Source: Cryptomeria japonica
Taxonomy: Eukaryota > Streptophyta > Pinopsida > Cupressales > Cupressaceae
Direction of reading: 5' to 3'
NCBI RefSeq assembly: GCF_030272615.1
Contig: NC_081414.1
Location: 812,237,069 to 812,301,068 of the forward strand
DNA: 64,000 nt
The notes below the pieces were generated by a model that did not search any database, was not told where the DNA came from, and worked only from the letters and a program-made list of their open reading frames with translations. The position numbers and the translations under genes were made by a program. Shown here piece after piece: positions 9,994 to 22,281 of this stretch (positions are counted from its first letter, which is position 1; every line of letters begins with the position of its first letter).

Positions 9994-11975
9994 TGGTATC
10001 AGAGCTTCAGATCTACAGCTACGTGTTCTTGTTTGAGATTTTTGGCTTTGGAAGCAGATCTGGGGTTTTAGGAATTTTTTTATGTACCTAGGGTTTGACC
10101 TTTTTTCTGAGCACTTTGGGCCTAAACAGACCTCACCATCGTGCTCAGAAGGCCCGAAAACCCCTATTGTCATATAAAATTTGACCTATTTTGGTTTCTG
10201 AGCCTCTAGGAGAATTTTTTTCTTAGATCCAGGCTATACGACCCTGGTACACAAATCGAGAAAATTTTTTAAAAAAAAAATTTGGCCTTTTTATGGCATG
10301 CAGGCCAAAATTTGCTTTTAAAAAAAAAATTTATTGAAAAAAAAAGAGGTTTGGGGGTACCGGACTGACAGGCCTATCAGACCTGTCAGTCTGGCCTCTG
10401 CGGCCCCCGTCAGCGGCCCCTCCGGCCCCCACTGGCCCTGCACTCTCTGGTCCCTGCTGTCTCTGGTTCTTGACGCCTCTCCCCGGTGGCAGCACCTCCT
10501 CCGGGGATCGCCCACAGCCACCTGTCGTTGCAGCCCCCGCTGCCTGTGGCCCCAGCTCCCCGGCCGTCGCCCGGCCTCCCACCATCGCCGGCCCTAGCCC
10601 TTGCTGCCTCCGCCTGCAGCCCCCGCTTAGCCAGCTCTGCCACCATGCGGCCTCTGCCCTGGCCCCCGCCGCTCAGTTGCCTGGCCCCACCGCTCCCCAG
10701 CCCACTGCCCACGCCCGACCCTTTTTTTTTGGCCAGCCACCACTCTGCCACCAGGCCACCACCGGAGCGCTGCTCCCTAGCCACCGGACCACCCACTGGC
10801 TACCAGACTCCCTTTTTTGGCTTTTTCACGGGGGGGTTTGGTTTTTTGGCCCTATCTTGGGCATACGGAGTCATTTTTTCGAAAACGAATAGGCATCGGA
10901 AAGCTAGTTCCGAGGCCCACATCATGGTGTTGGTTTTTCTTACCAATTTTTTTGTTTGTCTATGTTTTTTTGCAGTCAAAGTGAGGTCTCTTTTGTGCAC
11001 TTCGGGAGACGTAGAATGAGCATCCAAACTCTGTTTTTCAAAAACTTTATATTTTTAGAAAGATTGTGCTGTGTACTTTCCAGAAATGTGGGTTTTTTTT
11101 CCAGATTCTACTTCATGCATATTTTATTCAGTTCTTTGTTTTTCAGCATTCTAGTGGATATCGTGGTTGTTTCAAGTCCTGAGATCTCTTTTTTGAGTAG
11201 GGTGTCTTTTTTTTTATTCTCATTTCTATTTCCAGTCTTCTTATCATTGTAGCTTGTATTTATGCAAACGCACTGAGATAAAGTGCCATCATGCATTGTT
11301 TACTTGGAATCTTGCATATCTTGTGTCTTGTTGTACATGGACTGTTGATCAAGTGCCATGAGGGGGTTGATATTTGCCTGTTGTTTGCCATCTTCCTTTG
11401 TCAAGTGAGTGTTCCTTCCACGATATTCACCTCATGATGATGTGTCTCAGCACCTTTGATGTTCTTGGTTCTTCATCATGCAGTTGTTTTTGGCTGTCCT
11501 TTTTAGTGTTGTTGTCCCTCTCCCACTTCTGCAGTATGGGGAGGTTTATCCTGTTGGTTCTACTGCTTTTATGGTTCGATTGATCAGCTCTTCAGGCTTT
11601 GGTTTCTCATGCCATCTGTATCTTTGATTTCAATTATTTTACCTTGTTTGCCTCCTGATTCGAGTAGTGTCATTTGAGGGCACTCATACAGATTATAGTC
11701 TTCTCTACCTAGTCATGTTCTATTTCAGTGGATGTTCTTCAAATCAGTAGTTATTCTTTGATAGAGTTTGCATGTTCTTCATGCTTCAGTGATATTATTT
11801 TTATCTCTTTTTGGAGTAGAGTTTTGTTCCCACATGGTTTTCTCTATTTCTCTAGTTCATAGAGATTTCATTGTATTTGAGTACCTGATCAGGCCTTGTT
11901 GTTGGGACCCATCTTTCTTGCTTTTAGTAGCTGTTCTAGGTTTTAGCTTCTCCCTAAGTCTAGCTTAAGGGGGGG
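9994..11975 (+). other. Internal region of the non-autonomous element, non-coding
   Basis: No gag, protease, integrase or RT motif is visible. It is rich in T-runs, except for a strikingly GC-rich block at 10,345-10,800. The leader (9,994-10,150) and the segment around 11,250-11,420 have clear relatives in reverse orientation at about 39,250-40,435. The polypurine tract AAGGGGGG lies at 11,968-11,975. Confidence 0.7.
10345..10800. other. GC-rich block inside the element
   Basis: A C- and G-rich, CpG-containing stretch in otherwise AT-rich DNA. It is open in several frames on both strands and would encode Pro/Ala- or Gly/Arg-rich peptides. These look like composition artefacts rather than proteins. 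The related element at 38,684-40,435 has no matching block, so this is probably captured or expanded sequence. Confidence 0.6.
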
Positions 11976-12324
11976 TGTTAGAGTATTCGGGTATTTACTT
12001 GATTAATTAAACATTCTTTGTTTAATTATTTAAGTTCCCTTTATCTCTTTTACACTTAAGCTAACTTTAGGTGCATATAATTAATTGTTTTAATTAATTA
12101 TTATGTGCAAACCTAGGTTTTCCCTTTTAGGGTTTCTTGACCTATTAAAGGTTGAGTTCTTTCTTTTCATTGTATGAAGTAGGATTATTATTGACAATAC
12201 ATTTTGGAGCATATTTTTCCTGTGTATTCTTTCCTTCTGTGATTTGCTTCATTGCTTCTCCTTGTAACAGGTTTTTTCAGCTTGCAGAGATTATTTGGGC
12301 TCATGTATTTTCTCAACTCCTATA
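11976..12324 (+). repeat. Right LTR of the non-autonomous element
   Basis: Matches 9,637-9,993 with few substitutions and one 8-bp deletion. The Copia 3' LTR resumes directly after it. Confidence 0.85.
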
Positions 12325-13092
12325 CAACTTATCTATTCCAAATCAGCACGACACGCTATGGAGATGATTTATTATTGTTGTAAATGCATTAAGCCGACAT
12401 GCTGTATCGGTTATTGCATCAGTCATTGATTTACTTGTAAATTATTTTTATTGTAATATCTTTTAGAGCTGACCTACTAAAATTGGTCTTAGATTATGGT
12501 ATAAATGTAAGATCTTATTTGGAAGATCAATAAGTGAATGTGAGAAGGATTGTAATTTGGTATATGCAAAAATAAGCAGAGCTATACATGCAAACATCTC
12601 TTGAAGGTTGAAGAAAGGTTTTGTGAAGGCATATTAGAACTGAACCGGTGCTGAATCCAGCATATGAAGATGCTATTTTGAGTAGTACATCATTATTGGA
12701 TTTTACCATCCAATTGTAGTTAGTGTGACTCCCATTTGTGTTTGAGTAGTGAGGTCTAGGCGCTTGGCCTTTCTGCATGTGCAGACCCCATTTGTAGATG
12801 CATACTATCTGCGGTAGTACCATCTGATTCTGGTTAAGGTTTCCCACAATGGTTTTTCCCGTTACAGGGTTTCCACATACAAATATTGGTGTTATGTTTT
12901 GTGGATGTTGTTTTCTTTCTGTTTCATGCATTAATGTTTACCAGTACTGCAATTAATTGATAAATTGTCTATCGGCATATAGTTTGGTTTACCGGTATTA
13001 AGCATTAAGGTTGGTTAAGTTGTTTTTGGTTTGAATTTATTAGACAACTGATTCACCTCCCCCCACCTCTCAGTTGTCTCCAAGACCTAACA
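12325..13092 (+). repeat. Copia 3' LTR, second part
   Basis: Matches the last ~765 bp of the 5' LTR (about 3,309-4,073), through CAGTTGTCTC and CCTAACA. It is followed by AAGAC, the likely right target duplication. Confidence 0.9.
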
Positions 13093-13989
13093 AAGACATC
13101 TTGGAGATAGAATTTCTGGTTAGAGACATCCTGGAAAAGCTAAAAGACATGTTGCCAAAAGATAAAATCAAAAGAAAACTAAGACTTGACACCAACAGAC
13201 AATGAAATCTTCAAGTTATTTGTGTTTCTTTCTCCATATGTTAAAATGTTTGATTTGGTCACAATGTTGTCATCCTGATAAAGGATAGATCATATTGGAA
13301 ACCATGTTGCTGCCAAAGTCTGCTGAAATATTTGATTTGTTGAAAGCTCAGTTTTGCTTGCATCTCATCTTAAACTGATTGAATCCATGATATTGATAAT
13401 TTATTGTGAAGAAGAATGAAACTTTAGTGCGGATTGGCAATGTAAATGATCTTTTTATTGCAAATTATGCACAAAAAGGAGGAATGAAATGATGATGCTC
13501 CTAAAAATATGTGATGCTTAGAGTACCACTTCCATCACTAGATTTAGGATTTTTTCTCCAGTTGTAGATTGGACCTAATTGATTATGGAAGGAAAGGATG
13601 AAAAGGGGATTTTATTGTGAAAGGGCTAACCAATTATAGGTAGATCAATAACAAGCCATAATGGGAATAAGTAAATTTATTATGGATGTATAGACTATGG
13701 ACGTGTGCAAAGTGAAAGGATGAGATTGAATCTTAAAGAAGGGAGGAGCAATGTGTCTACACATGGTGTCGGTAACCTAGTTTTCACCATGGTACTTTCC
13801 CAGGGCGCCACCAAAGTGGTTTCACCACTGGATGAATTTATTTCTGTGTAGTTTTTATTTTATTTTTTCAATTTCCTTTTTGTGTCACAAGGCGCCTATT
13901 TGCCATGTTTTCACCAAGTAATGATTTTTCTATTTTTTCTCTTTTTTTTTATATTTTTTATTTTTTTGCCTTTTTGAATTAGGATATTT
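13093..13989. other. No gene seen
   Basis: No convincing coding frame. The part from 13,750 to 13,990 could be the 3' end of the Gypsy remnant that follows, but I could not find LTR ends. Confidence 0.4.
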
Positions 13990-14290
13990 TGAAGAGCTAT
14001 GTGTAAAACTTGTGAAGGTGCATGTTGTTGATAATGATCAGATCTTCCAAAGGTTCTCCATCAGGTGTTGAGAGCTGATATGCACCTGATCTATAGACTG
14101 TTGTGATGACATAAGGACCAAGCCAATTGGGCTCAAATTTTCCTTTCTTTTCTTTGTCTAGCTAACTTTTAGGATTTTCTCTAAGAACTAAGTCACCCTC
14201 CTGAAATGTGTGAGGCTTTACCTTATGAATTTAGTTGCGATGTTCCTTGACTAAATGATATGTTTCTCCCTTCATTTTCTTCCTTGATGA
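13990..14290 (-). pseudogene. Gypsy integrase C-terminus (remnant)
   Basis: On the minus strand, 14,219 down to about 14,000 reads FQEGDLVLRENPK, then GKFEPNWLGPYVITTVY, then GAYQLSTPDGEPL. This is the C-terminal DNA-binding region (GPY/F-type module) of plant Ty3/Gypsy integrase, where FxxGDLVLR and GKFxPxWxGPY are family signatures. At least two stops interrupt it. The integrase core is not visible upstream (14,290-14,540), so only the tail survives. Confidence 0.8.
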
Positions 14291-14548
14291 AGGAAAAAAG
14301 GTAGAATTACTAATTTGTGGACTACGTAGGCCCATATGTGTGTCACCTAAAGAAGTTTGGGCATCCCTGGCAACAAAGTCCTTCAAGAAAGTTCCATTAA
14401 AGGTCCACTAATATGATGTATCACCAAAAGGGAATGGATGTGTGGAACAAGTGGATAAGGAATGAAGGCTTATGATTGTGAAAAGAAGTGAAAGTACGAT
14501 AGCATGGCATAGACTTAGGATCAACAAGTATTCTTTTTTACTTGAAAT

Positions 14549-15190
14549 TTAATAACTTTTGCCCCCAATTATTTTGATATTAGGGGAGATCAACTCGTGT
14601 TCTTTTTTCTCCATAGGATTTTTATCTTTGACTTTGGTTTTTGCAGAGTCTGATAGGTTTTTATTTTGATTTGGACTAAAGGACTTTTCTTTATTTTCGA
14701 CTTTTAAATTTTTCTTTTCAAAGCTTGATTTTTCATCTCGAGTGAGTAAGAGCTTTTGTGATTCTTGTTGATCCAAGCCTAGGAGTGGAGTGGAAATAGA
14801 ATGAGTGGATGAAATGGTAAGGCTATATAATTTCTCAAGAAGGTTGGTGATATATCCAATAGATTATTTGTTGGAACCACTCTTAGGACTATTCATATCA
14901 AGAGCTACTTGCACCACTAGAGGAGACTTGAATTCAGACTTAGTAGCCACAACATTAGATGCTTCGTACCCAATTCCTTAGCATTGCAAATTGTTTGTAG
15001 TTTGTTCACGTCAACTAAATATCTTAGGAAATAGTGGGAGTTGATCAACATAAAAGATATACTCACCACATCCCATGTCTTTAACCTTTAATTTTTCTTT
15101 TAGTTTTGCTTGAGTTGATGTAGAAGCTTTCAAGGATTCTGGATCCACATATGTTGATGAAGGAATAGCCTCTTGGTTGACTAGAATTAT
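14549..15190 (-). pseudogene. Minus-strand coding-like remnant, unrecognised
   Basis: A single frame runs from about 15,175 down to the stop at 14,549 with in-frame stops after KIFS, NNLQC and SNK. It includes QEAIPSSTYVDPESL, YIFYVDQLPLFPK and a Lys-rich tail. I do not recognise the family. Its position between a Gypsy integrase tail and a Copia gag-protease fragment on the same strand suggests it is retrotransposon sequence joined by deletion. Confidence 0.4.
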
Positions 15191-15199
15191 TATTTCTCA

Positions 15200-16915
15200 T
15201 CTCAATTGTAGGTTATTGCAATATATGAATGGATTTGGATCACCATTAATGATAATAGTAAGCACTATCTCTAATGGTGCTCTTTCCCTTCTAGAGTTAC
15301 CTTTTTGAAAGGGTGGCCTATGTTTCTTAGCCAAAATGCAAGCCTCACACTTTCTACTAGGTTCTTCTATCCTTGGCAAACCATCTACTTCTTTCCTAGA
15401 CAATAAAATAAAAAAACTATAACCCAAGTGTCCACATCTGAGATGTCATAACCTGAAAGGGTCTTGAGTGTTGTTTTATAGAGCCATTAACTATTGTATT
15501 GTTGTCCATACTTTCCTAGGAGGTGCAACGATGGATTGAGAAGAGAAACACATCTCTATTCTCAAAGGAAACATCTAGTTCCTTTTCATTTGTACTACTC
15601 CAACAACTTTTTTATTCCCATCTTTGTCAAAGATGACATATTCACCCTTCTCATTTAGCGCTTTGTATTGATTTTGGATCAACTATCCAAAACTTCTGAG
15701 ATTATGTTTAATGCCTGAAAAAAAAAAAACATTCTAAATCTCCTTCTTCTCACCTTGCTTGGTGCAGATCATAATAAATCCTCTGACCACAACTGGAACT
15801 ATTCCATTGTTTCCCATTTTATCTCATATTTGACATTTTTATCAATAAAAGAAAACAAACTCTCATTACCACTCATGTGGTTACTACAAACCACTATCCA
15901 AACACCACATCTTCAGGGCTGCCTTCTTTGCCAATGTTGCAAATGATGAAGCCTGTGGACTGATTATTTTCACCCACATTCACATAAACCACATTAGCAT
16001 TTTTCTTTAACTAATTACCTTGCTTTTTATAGCAATCTCTTGCATAGTGCCCAAATTTGTGGTGGTTAAAACATTTTAGATTGCTCTTGCCATACCTCTG
16101 ATTCAACCTGTTATTCTTATTGCATTTTTTGGATTTATTTTGAGATTTTCTCGCTCCCTCTTAGTTGTATGCTCATTTGAAGCTATCTTCATTGCCACGA
16201 CATCTGCCTCTTGTGCTCCTTCCACTACTTCTTCCTCTCCCCTTGCCTCTTGTATTGGCTTCATCTTTGAAAGCTTTCTCTTGGGAAGAAGTAGCATACC
16301 TATTTAGATGTTTCTCATTGGTTTGAAGAGAACTCATCAACTCATCAACTATCAATGTAAGTTGACAAATCCTTTTCCTCTTCAATGCAAATCACTATTG
16401 CATCAAACTTTGAAGGCAAACTTCAAAGGATTTTCTCAACAATCTTATACTCCTCCATGGTTTCTCCATTTGTCCACAGGTGGTTCAATAAACTAGATAC
16501 TCTTGTACAAATTTTTTGAAATGGACTCATTGTCCTTCATTTGAAGATTCTCAGTCCCGTTGTAGCTGGTTTGGAGGATTTCCCATGCTTGCTTGGCATA
16601 GCTAGCTATTGTTATTCTAGTAAATATTGCCTCTGTCAAGGCTTCTTCAATCAAACTCAGTGCCTTAGCATCTTTCCTCTATGTCTCCCTCAACTAGTTC
16701 TTCTAATTGTTTGTGAGGGCAGAAAACTTAGTTGGGTTAGTAGTTTCCAAAAACCTAGTGATGCAAAGTTCCCACAAATCATTTGTAACCATGAAGGTTT
16801 TCATCTTCCTGGCCCAAACATCATAATTTTGTGCATTAAAGGATGGTGGCTGCTGACTGCTCTTTCCTTCATCTCCAACCATGTCTCCTATACACAAAAT
16901 AAATGCCAAAATCAA
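15200..16915 (-). pseudogene. Copia gag, protease and GAG-pre-integrase remnant
   Basis: Read on the minus strand from 16,915, gag begins with GDEGKSSQQPPSFNAQNYDV and WARKMKTFMV. Near 16,380-16,180 come ELMSSLQTNEKHLNRY and a Gly/Arg/Ser-rich stretch. A knuckle-like CFNHHKFGHYARDC lies near 16,030-16,080, with the second Cys replaced by His. Near 15,380-15,270 the sequence reads KEVDGLPRIEEPSRKCEACI, then LAKKHRPPFQKG: the GAG-pre-integrase zinc finger. The frame is split by many stops and shifts. Integrase core, RT and RNase H are missing. The 5' LTR and primer-binding site lie upstream at 16,934-17,611, so this is a 3'-truncated Copia element unrelated to the one at 3,003. Confidence 0.85.
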
Positions 16916-16933
16916 AATGATTTAAGCTCTAAA

Positions 16934-16945
16934 GCTCTGATACTA
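16934..16945 (-). other. Primer-binding site of the minus-strand Copia
   Basis: The minus strand reads TAGTATCAGAGC, one mismatch from the initiator-Met-tRNA site, immediately next to the LTR end. Confidence 0.8.
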
Positions 16946-17611
16946 TGATAAAAAAAATATGCAACGACTGGAGCATTCAAGGCCAGGAGCCAAACTACAA
17001 AGAATGCAACTCTATTTTTCCATCTACTGCAAATGCAGATCAGAAAAATCCATCGATAAAATTAAGAGACATGTAATATTTATTTTCATTCAAAGAAACC
17101 GGAAATGACATAAAATACACAACTCAAAATAACTACCGATTTCTAATCTACAAGTAGCGATAAGCAGTTGCATTCAACCACACAAAATAGAGCTTCTCAG
17201 AGCTCACTACAAACAAACTCAAACTTAAAGCTGCACACTGTCAATAGCAATCAGGAGCGATCTTTGCTAAATCGATAAACCCCACACACACCTATAGGTT
17301 TCTATTGTTTACAAAATTCTTCTTCACTGCTTAGACAGTTGTCTAGCTTCTACACATTCTCTTTGTGCAACTTACTAACTTGGAAAACATTCTCCTTTTT
17401 TCTTGGAGTTGTCCATAAAAAAAATTCTCCCTCAAATTAAAAATTCAAAAACTCGACTACCTCCATTAACTCCTCTATAGCCTTGTTGTTCATGTCAGGA
17501 GAAAATGGGATACAGATCCCAACATAATCTTCTTCCAGGTTGTTGTTGTTGTTGCACTCCTGACAGGTACGTGGGGGCTGATTTGTGGGCTTAGGGAAAT
17601 AAATTCCAACA
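16946..17611 (-). repeat. 5' LTR of the minus-strand Copia
   Basis: Bounded on the plus strand by TGATAAAA and by ATTCCAACA (minus strand TGTTGGAAT...TATCA). About 666 bp. No second copy exists in the window, so the element's 3' end has been lost. Confidence 0.75.
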
Positions 17612-20199
17612 AATTATGCTCTATATAATCCTTGAGCTTAGATTATTCTTCAGCATACCATGGCCCTTTCTTCACACTGGCTTTGTCACAACATGGTGCT
17701 CTTCACACTGGCTTTGTCACAACATGGTGCTCTACCCATATTTCACAGCTGATCAGTATAAGCAATCTTCTGATAAGGAATATCCAATAATGGCATAAAA
17801 TGGTGTCCTCCTAAGATCACAAAATCTTGCAGAAGGCGCCTCTTCCTCCGACAAATATGGGCCATGCTTTTCTTTCAAGGTTGTATTGAATGGAAGAATC
17901 CAATGAAGCCTCTTGAATGTGTATGTTTTTCATTCCCCACTGGCCTATTGATTAAATTTTTATTTGTCTTCAAAGTCGCAATCAAGTATTGTGTTATTCA
18001 AGTAGCCACCATTTTGATCTGAATCATTAAATAAATGCTCTTCTAAATTGTTAACAAGGCTTGTTGTCTTTTGTACCGCAGAAATAAATGGCTCTATCAT
18101 CTTTTTGTAAAGCATGGTATCTTTTATTATATTGCATGTTTCCTGATAGAGAACTGATTACATTAATTTTCAGAATACCACGCATTCAATCTATTGGATC
18201 ATCTTTTCATTTTGGCTTTATATGGATAATTAATTCATTACTTTTCAATATTTTAATTGTGATTGTAAACCATGCTTTGTTTTGTTCTTCAAGTTATATG
18301 GTAGACTTCCTTTCCTGTAGCTCCAATAGAACATCTTGTATTTGATAATGATGATATAATAATTATTCTGCTATTATTTAATGTAATTCTGAATTTTCCG
18401 CAAGAGTGGTCTCCAGAAGCAATACAAATGAAGGTTGAATCTAGTGTAGAGAACTGCATGCATGCTACAAGCATGATCAAAAATTTGATTGAGGTTAATA
18501 AAAATTTAGAGTCAAAGTTTCTTGACATGATACAAGCAAACTGACGTGCTTGCCGAAGCTGAATTCTCTATATCTATCGAAGATGATGAGAGGTTGAAGG
18601 ATGACTATTGAAAAAAGAAGTGAACCAAATTAAAAGTATTCCACTATCAAATCCACCCTTAATGAAATGCACAAAATCAAAAAATATAATGCACAGATAC
18701 TTTTTGATGAACGGAGCTTTGTAAAAGCCCACGGTAAAAGGTTAAAAACAACATAATTTTATCAAAATGCAAGAGTACTACAATATGCTTATACAGATAA
18801 TATTTGAAGGTGGAAAAGAGATAGCTTGTGCTGCAGAAGCTGTGAACTATACTACAATATGCTTATACAGATAATATTTCCTACTGGCATAGACCACTTG
18901 TGCAGCAACAAATCCTAAAATATTGTTCAACCTTGTGTTTTTCTTTTATTCTTTTGGTTACAAATGCAATGTCTGTAAATAAATCATGCAAAAGCAATGC
19001 AATGTCTATAAATAAATCATACAAAATAAAAAATTGAGACTTAGCTGCCTTGCATCACTTATTAATCGAGCATTGAATTCCAATAAGCTGACTATAACAA
19101 GTACGTATGACAATACAAAATTATTTCTTCATCTATTGAATATTTACCAACGACAAACTTTAAATATATATAACCTTTGCCATCGACTTGAAATTTGAAT
19201 CATGACTTCCACTTTTGAAAATAATCAAACTTAAATTGTTTATGATGTGCGCGAAAGCTCTTAAAGAGCCAATTTAAGCACAAAATCATGGATTGGATCT
19301 TATAATTGTTTCTTTATTATTGGTATTGGATAATATTTTTGATTTCCGGATGTTAAAATGAAAAACAGTTACGCCTAAAAGGCGATCATTTTTCATTACT
19401 TTGATATAAGAAATTCTGAGAGAGAAAAGAGAACAAATTCACTGTCTGCAAGAACTGAATATGCTGTTGCAAGAAGCTTGTAAGAAATGAGAGTTGCAAG
19501 CTTGAGGGAACTCGAGTTGGAAGTATTGGAATCTTTGCGGTGTCTACAAAAGCATTCATCTCTACAAGCCTTCCAAGGTTGAAAAACTTTCTCCACTTTT
19601 ATCCCACGAAGTTCAGTGTTACTTGACTTTACTTTAAGATCTCAAAAATTATTCTCAAAAACTAAACAGAATTAGAAAATTCATAGACCAGCTTGTTAAT
19701 GAGAGCTTGTGTGTTTATTGGTCAGAATGTTAGCCTGAAACTCTTGATGCAGCTCAATGAAAAGAGCTGTGTTATTCTTGAGTGGTAGCTTATGTAAGAG
19801 CTCTTTTACAGCCTAATAGTAATAACCCTTAATGCAATGAAGTTAGAAGCTATGGCATACGTTCCCTTCGAAAAAGAAGGATTGAATCCTTATCCATCAT
19901 GAAGTGAAGGGAAACCTGAGGCTCATGCTAATGTCCTATGCCAGAAGAAGTTGCAAATACAAAAAGAATGGTGGTACACGTAATCCTAAATAATCATATT
20001 CATGTATCTCTATATGAATTAGATCTTTAAAAAATGAGAGGCACTGCATCCCATCCCACTAGAAAGAAGTTTACTCCAAGAATACAAAAAATGATGGGGT
20101 TAAAAGAACTCTCAAATTTTTCACATCATCCTTCAAAGTTGTTGAAGACTCATCATTTGTGTCACATCAGATTGTTTCCTACTCTAGAACTCAAACTCT
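17612..20199. other. Mostly non-coding; one possible exon remnant
   Basis: 18,409-18,543 (+) is open for about 45 codons (WSPEAIQMKVESSVENCMHA and on). It follows an intron-like T-rich tract, so it may be an exon remnant of an unknown gene. The frame is closed soon after. Short repeats: a perfect 31-bp tandem pair at 17,670-17,731, a 29-bp direct repeat at 18,777-18,805 and 18,851-18,879, and a ~33-bp imperfect tandem near 18,966-19,025. Nothing else is supportable. Confidence 0.4.
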
Positions 20200-21615
20200 G
20201 ATGGTCAGCCTCCAATGTTGGAGAATATGTATGGGATTCAAAGAAAGTTTCTCATCTACCTCAACCTACAAAGCTTCCAAGTCAAGAGTATGGTTCACAT
20301 TGAGGATATAACGCTTGAGAATTGAAACATAGACTACATCATGGATGCACAATAGGATAGGTGGCAAAGTAAGGTGATAGGATAGGTGGCAAAGTAAGGT
20401 GATAGCCAACAGGAGAAATCCTCTCAAGGATGTCAAAAGGTCCAACAAATCACTATTTTCTAACTAGTCTCAAAGTGCTATACAAAACTGAAATTAATCT
20501 GGGCACCCATGACATGTAGTAAGGAAGCTCACAACATGGATGTGAACATTAGGTACTGATCTACATTGATCTTATGAGGTACTCCAATGCAAGTACAAAA
20601 TATCATCCATAAATACACGTGTCATAGATCCAACAATATACAAAGATCTCATAGGAGAAAATTGAGCAACCTTTCACAAATTATCCACCATAACCATGAT
20701 AACATCATGGTAACAAGAAGACATGGGTAGCCCAACAATGAAATCAAGAGATACCATATCCCATTTCCACTCAAGAATGGAATGTGGTTACAAGAGACCT
20801 ACTAGATGCTAACATTTAACTACCACCATCTAACACTCAAGGCATCTAGCCATAAAATTAGCAACATTTGACCTCATCCCTTCCCAATGATTTAATATCT
20901 AAGGTACATGAATCTTCTTGATGATAGCATGAGGTGAATAGGGAGCACGATTTGCCTCATACAAAATTAAAGAATGAATATCATTAGAAGTTAGGACATA
21001 AGTATGACTAAGATGTCCCAAAATCCCATCTAACTCTAGGAGTAACTTCAAAACTTCTCCTAAAGGGCTCTCCTAGACTCAGTCTCTACTTTCACCTCCT
21101 GATACAAACTATCAATAGGAAGTCCCTCAACAATATTACTTTTGAAGTTGATACCAATGATAAAAAATGAGATCCTATACGCCCCGTTTCCCTACTCAAG
21201 GCATCTACATTATGACAATATTCAAGCCTTCTCTTTGATGTATTGAACACCAAAATCATTGTCACAAAAAATCCATCCAATGATGCTATCAATAATTTAG
21301 GTTTGGCTAAGTAAAGATGTAATATAGGCTATGATGGTAACCATGAAGTTCAAATTGAAGACCCAAGAAAAATATCTCCAAAAAAGGACATGGATAATTT
21401 CAGCTAACTCCAAGTCATGAGTGGTGTAGTTTAGCTCATGATCCTTCAGATTATGTGACTCATATACAATCACTCAACCCTCCTATATTAAAACCACCCT
21501 CAATCACCTCAATGGCACATCAATGTAAACAATAAAATTTGGCGTAGCATTTGGCACCACCAATCTTGGTAAACTAGTCAAACATTCCTTAAGAGTCTAG
21601 AGTTTCCTTCAAGAA
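20200..21615 (-). pseudogene. Ty3/Gypsy pol remnant (RT end, RNase H, integrase)
   Basis: Minus strand. Near 21,470-21,380 it reads VIVYESHNLKDHELNY and THDLELAEI, the Gypsy RNase H start (canonical YASRQLKxHExNYxTHDLEL). HNVDALSRETG near 21,220 is the RNase H end (canonical NxVADALSR). From 20,780 to 20,690 it reads GLPMSSCYHDVIMVMVDNL, the integrase core start (canonical GLPxSxGxDxIxVVVDRL). Near 20,350-20,270 is DVVYVSILKRYI, the integrase C-terminal region (canonical DVFHVSxLKKY). Many stops and frameshifts are present. A perfect 25-bp tandem duplication sits at about 20,351-20,400. No LTR was found. Confidence 0.85.
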
Positions 21616-22281
21616 GAAAAGAGATATTATTAGTTTTGTTTTCTTTTCCTTTTTTGGTTCAATTTGGTCTATGGGTGCAATATATTTGTACACTATAAAA
21701 TATAGTAGTTACCCATAATATATTCTCAGATAAGAAATGAATAATAGATTGGAGAAAGGGTTGTATTGTAGTTCACTATTTGATAGGAAATGGATATTCT
21801 TAGACATATCCATGAAAAATGTATCGATTTTATATGTACTAGATTGTTTCACAAGTTTACCTATATATTGTTTATTGAACACTATATATGAGTATGATCT
21901 TTTATTTTTCATGAAAGCCATTGATCTCAGTCTCTTCTTATGAAAAATGTATAATAGAATATCGATATTTGTAATATTTCTGGTCAAAAAATTATCTTAT
22001 AGTTTTAGTATTGTTATCATTTTTTTTCCCATCTTCAATGTTGAAAATTTGTAACTTTGTGAGGATGTTTTGTTGAGGTTCTCTAGAATACAAGGGATAA
22101 ATGAATAAAAAGAAGATATAATATACATATTTTTCTAGTAAGTAGTTGTTGGTATTCTCTACAATTTTCTTCTTTGTATGGAGGTGTGTGTGTGGCAATC
22201 TGAATGATATGCTATTTAATTTGGCCATCAAAAGAAAAATTCTCTTGATATTACTATTAGGTTTTCCAAATGTGGACCAAG

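Larger units (their letters stand above)
8809..12324 (+). mobile_element. Rearranged non-autonomous LTR element nested in the Copia 3' LTR
   Basis: The insertion contains four LTR copies of one ~350-bp family: a truncated direct copy (8,809-9,042), an inverted copy with leader (9,280-9,630), and a well-matched direct pair (9,637-9,993 and 11,976-12,324) around a ~2-kb internal region without gag or pol. A Copia RT/RNase H scrap lies between the first two. The direct pair has a primer-binding site and polypurine tract in the right places, so that part is a TRIM/LARD-like element. The extra left part looks like the product of template switching during reverse transcription, or of later rearrangement. 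Confidence 0.8.
3003..13092 (+). mobile_element. Ty1/Copia LTR retrotransposon, interrupted in its 3' LTR
   Basis: A Copia element with LTRs of about 1.07 kb, an initiator-Met-tRNA primer-binding site and gag-PR-INT-RT-RH order. Both LTRs begin TGTTGGTATTTTGG and end CCTAACA. The flanks AAGAG (2,998-3,002) and AAGAC (13,093-13,097) match at 4 of 5 bases and are the likely target duplication. The 3' LTR is split by a 3.5-kb insertion at 8,809-12,324. Removing it leaves 1,075 bp against 1,071 bp for the 5' LTR, so the insertion itself probably made a duplication of 4-5 bp. The coding region has stops, three frameshifts and a deletion in RNase H, so the copy is dead. The two LTRs differ by scattered substitutions. 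Confidence 0.9.

Noticed and set aside
10331-11019. Pro/Ala-rich and Gly/Arg-rich frames on both strands
   Set aside because: They come from the GC-rich block, are open in several frames at once and have no domain-like pattern.
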